In this document: positions 61,723 through 64,000 of the stretch, piece by piece | Position numbering within the stretch: the stretch's first letter is position 1 | Layout of the letters: each line of letters opens with the position of its first letter | Position numbers and translations under genes: made by a program | DNA from: Membranipora membranacea | Lineage: Eukaryota > Bryozoa > Gymnolaemata > Cheilostomatida > Membraniporidae | Reading direction: 5' to 3' | Length of the DNA stretch: 64,000 nt | NCBI GenBank assembly: GCA_914767715.1 | Contig: OU612071.1 | Location: 14,938,948-15,002,947, forward strand | Notes under the pieces: model-generated | What the model was told of the DNA's origin: nothing | Database searches by the model: none | The model's input: only the letters and a program-made list of their open reading frames with translations

Positions 61723-61824
61723 AGGGGAAGGGATACCCATAACCAGGAGCGAATTGTAAACTCCATACCTCCCCCTTGATAATCTGCAGTCAAAATAAAA
61801 AAATTGATTGTTGATCTTGAACTG

Positions 61825-62022
61825 CACACTGACTTTCTGATTACACTATAAATTGGCATCATGTGTTTCTCTGATAGTTGGAGTCAATTTAACCAAGGTA
61901 CCTTACATGCCCTTACCCTCAATCATGATTTTTAATCACAGCAAAGGCACTTAAGATACTTTTGCTACATCCTTGATCTATCAGAGAAACACGCAGAAGT
62001 AGCGTATCAGATAGTCAGTGTG
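61825..62022 (+). mobile_element. MITE, CACACTGAY family, best-preserved termini
   Basis: The left end CACACTGACTTTCTGATTAC matches the reverse complement of the right end, CACACTGACTATCTGATACG. The subterminal GTGTTTCTCTGATAG repeats inverted. The interior differs from the other copies. Confidence 0.75.
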
Positions 62023-64000
62023 TTTAGACCTATCATATTTTGACTCCATTTTATAGCCTTATAACCATCAAACCTGCCAATTACAGAAATTATGGGTAGT
62101 CTTGGGTGAGAATGTTCTACAATACGCTCCTGTCTTGCACATCTGATTGTTACAGAGTCACAAAGTCAGCTATTTTATTAAGCTGTGAGAATTATTCATG
62201 TCGGGGGACTTGACCACCCCTGGGGAGGGGTGGTAAGTGGGATTATGACCGCAGGATGACGAGAAATGGAGTCAGAATGAGAGATTATAACCTTTCTATG
62301 GCAGCGAAAAGTGGCAAAATTATTACAAAAGCATTTCATCAAAATATTTGGATTGTGTCAGGAGTCAGGGTTGTGTGAGCAAAAATGATTAAACTTTGTT
62401 ACGTTATGTAGCTAATATTGAAGCATCTGGGATGATAACTGACAAAATTTCCATAGCCACATCTTGCAGTTAGCTTTATCGAACCTGATGGTGTCTTAAG
62501 GATTAGATTGCTACAGGTTTAACTGTATGACACATTACCTTAAGTACAAGCTGTCAGACCTACCTTACACCAGGGAGTTTGGGTCTTTAGGACATAAAAC
62601 TCCCTGCTTAGACATAGACATTTTCAAAATCGAGGTTTGCCCACAGTTTGGATTTGTCCTTTCTTGACCGTTACGGAAAATGCCACCAGTTAATGGTAAA
62701 AATTTCAAAATTAAATATGGTTTCCTTTGCTTTCACTTCGTATTGTGGAGGGAAAAGATGTCTGACCGGCTTCAACTGGCCTATACCACATTCAAGAAAA
62801 CTCTTTTCCACGATATCTGGTATATGCAATGACCTTTTTTGTATATATGTTATACCAATTATTCCAGTAGTGTCACATGCAATGGCCTTCCTTCATGAAT
62901 CTGCCATAAGCCTATAGTAAATTTTTCAAAATATTGTTCCCTTCCCTTTTATTTTGTATTATGGAAGAAAAAGAAATATGACTGGCTTCAACTGGCCGGT
63001 AACACAATCTAGAATATTTTTCCGCGTTATCTGGTATATACAATGACCTTCGCTATATATGTTACACCAATCATTCCTTAGTATCACATGAAACGACCTC
63101 CCTTCACAACTCGACTTGGCAGGAAATGTAAAGCAAACCATTCGAGTAAAAACTGCAATTACGGAAACCTGTCGAGGAAAGGTACCATGGTTGAAAATTA
63201 ATAATTAATTCCAGAGTTATGATGATGGCACCATTTCCATCTATAAAGTCCGGCTTGACTCGAATAGTAGAAAATTTCATTACGGTATGGAAGGGCATCC
63301 GACCTGAAATGCTCCTGTGCCACATTAGTCTACAAGGTCTGTAGACCCACTTTGCGCATGTGCACCAATCAATTCAGGTTGGTTATCTTTGCACCGTAGC
63401 GACTGAACTAATTCAAATGTGCTTGAGTTCCTAAATTATAGTTCTGAACCGGCCCGAACTGGGTAAAAGTGAGCTTCTACAAGCAAAGTGTAATTAGGTC
63501 AATTGGGCCAGTTTGTGGCATTGTCGCTACGGTGCAGAGAGACTCGTATCACAGAGTCGATCTGCAAGCAGTATGCTGTAGACCCATACTGATGATACCG
63601 GAAACAATTAAACCTAATAACATCTAGGTTTCTCACACAGTATCACAGGGTATCGAGACTATACACAAAACGTGAGTTTTTTTATGGAAGGGATCCCATA
63701 TATAACATTCAGTGTTACTTAGCGTCATACTTCCCGCATCCACAGCAATATAGCCGAAAAAGGGATGTGATAACAAAATTTCCCAGAATGCAAAGTACAC
63801 AGGAATTCTCAGGAAAATCTGCTCAAACTATTTTATGTTGTCATCTCCCAGGGAATTCCAGACAATTGCATTATGGGTTGTGTTTTGACATACTACTTAC
63901 ATGATCTAGTGAGAAAAAGAGTTTCCTTATGTTGCGCTTGCGCTTCCAACTGAAATGTGGGGCTTAACAGGAAAATCTAATTTCACCATGTTATTGTCAT
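62023..64000. other. Right flank, no supported gene
   Basis: A further TMEM26-like exon may exist but none was found. The segment ~63350-63600 forms a long imperfect hairpin: GCACCGTAGCGAC near 63391 and GTCGCTACGGTGC near 63525, with TGTAGACCCAC near 63340 and GTAGACCCAT near 63580. A pair of diverged ~130-bp repeats (GACTGGCTTCAACTGGCC and neighbours) lies at 62750-62880 and 62960-63090. Confidence 0.4.

Overview
This is eukaryotic, animal-type DNA: AT-rich, with multi-exon genes bounded by GT-AG introns of roughly 50 bp to several kb, and crowded with mobile-element debris. The caspase-like, TMEM26-like and ER Hsp70 (BiP) genes point to a metazoan. The transposon content suggests an early-branching marine invertebrate, perhaps a sponge, but the sequence does not prove the phylum.

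Layout. (1) 1-7629: two convergent transposon genes. A DUF6589-like transposase (+ strand, seven visible exons, 5' end outside the window) faces a complete four-exon RecQ-type helicase (- strand). This pairing fits my recollection of helicase-encoding Academ elements. (2) 7912-8535: endonuclease fragment of a non-LTR retrotransposon carrying a GC-rich hairpin. (3) 9219-11098: a young, 1.88-kb, apparently non-autonomous LTR retrotransposon on the - strand, with two 434-bp LTRs that differ at two positions. (4) 11.1-19 kb: mostly unrecognised DNA with a diverged 0.7-kb duplication, candidate exons and a foldback MITE. (5) 19143-26640: a large Mutator-like (MULE) gene on the - strand encoding DDE transposase, SWIM finger, Ulp1 protease and PHD finger. 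Matching inverted sequences lie outside it. (6) 27281-31027: a five-exon ankyrin/caspase-like gene. (7) 31448-31690: a tRNA-derived SINE. (8) 33215-49196: tandem BiP/GRP78 paralogues on the - strand. The upstream copy (43696-48461) is canonical, ends in HDEL and has a perfect ER-stress element. The downstream copy (33215-40097) has an open spliced frame but a changed ATPase residue, a changed interdomain linker, an extra intron, a damaged ERSE and an out-of-frame retention signal. A reverse-transcriptase fragment lies between them. (9) 52386-61357 and probably beyond: a TMEM26-like membrane protein gene (+), its introns full of MITEs and tandem repeats.

How parts relate. The two autonomous transposons each carry more than a transposase (a helicase partner; a SUMO-protease and chromatin-reader module), which suggests interaction with host repair or chromatin. 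The BiP pair shows a duplication in which one chaperone kept its function and its UPR promoter while its sister diverged at several functional sites. At least five copies of one MITE family (termini CACACTGAY) and several other foldback families occupy the intergenic and intronic space.
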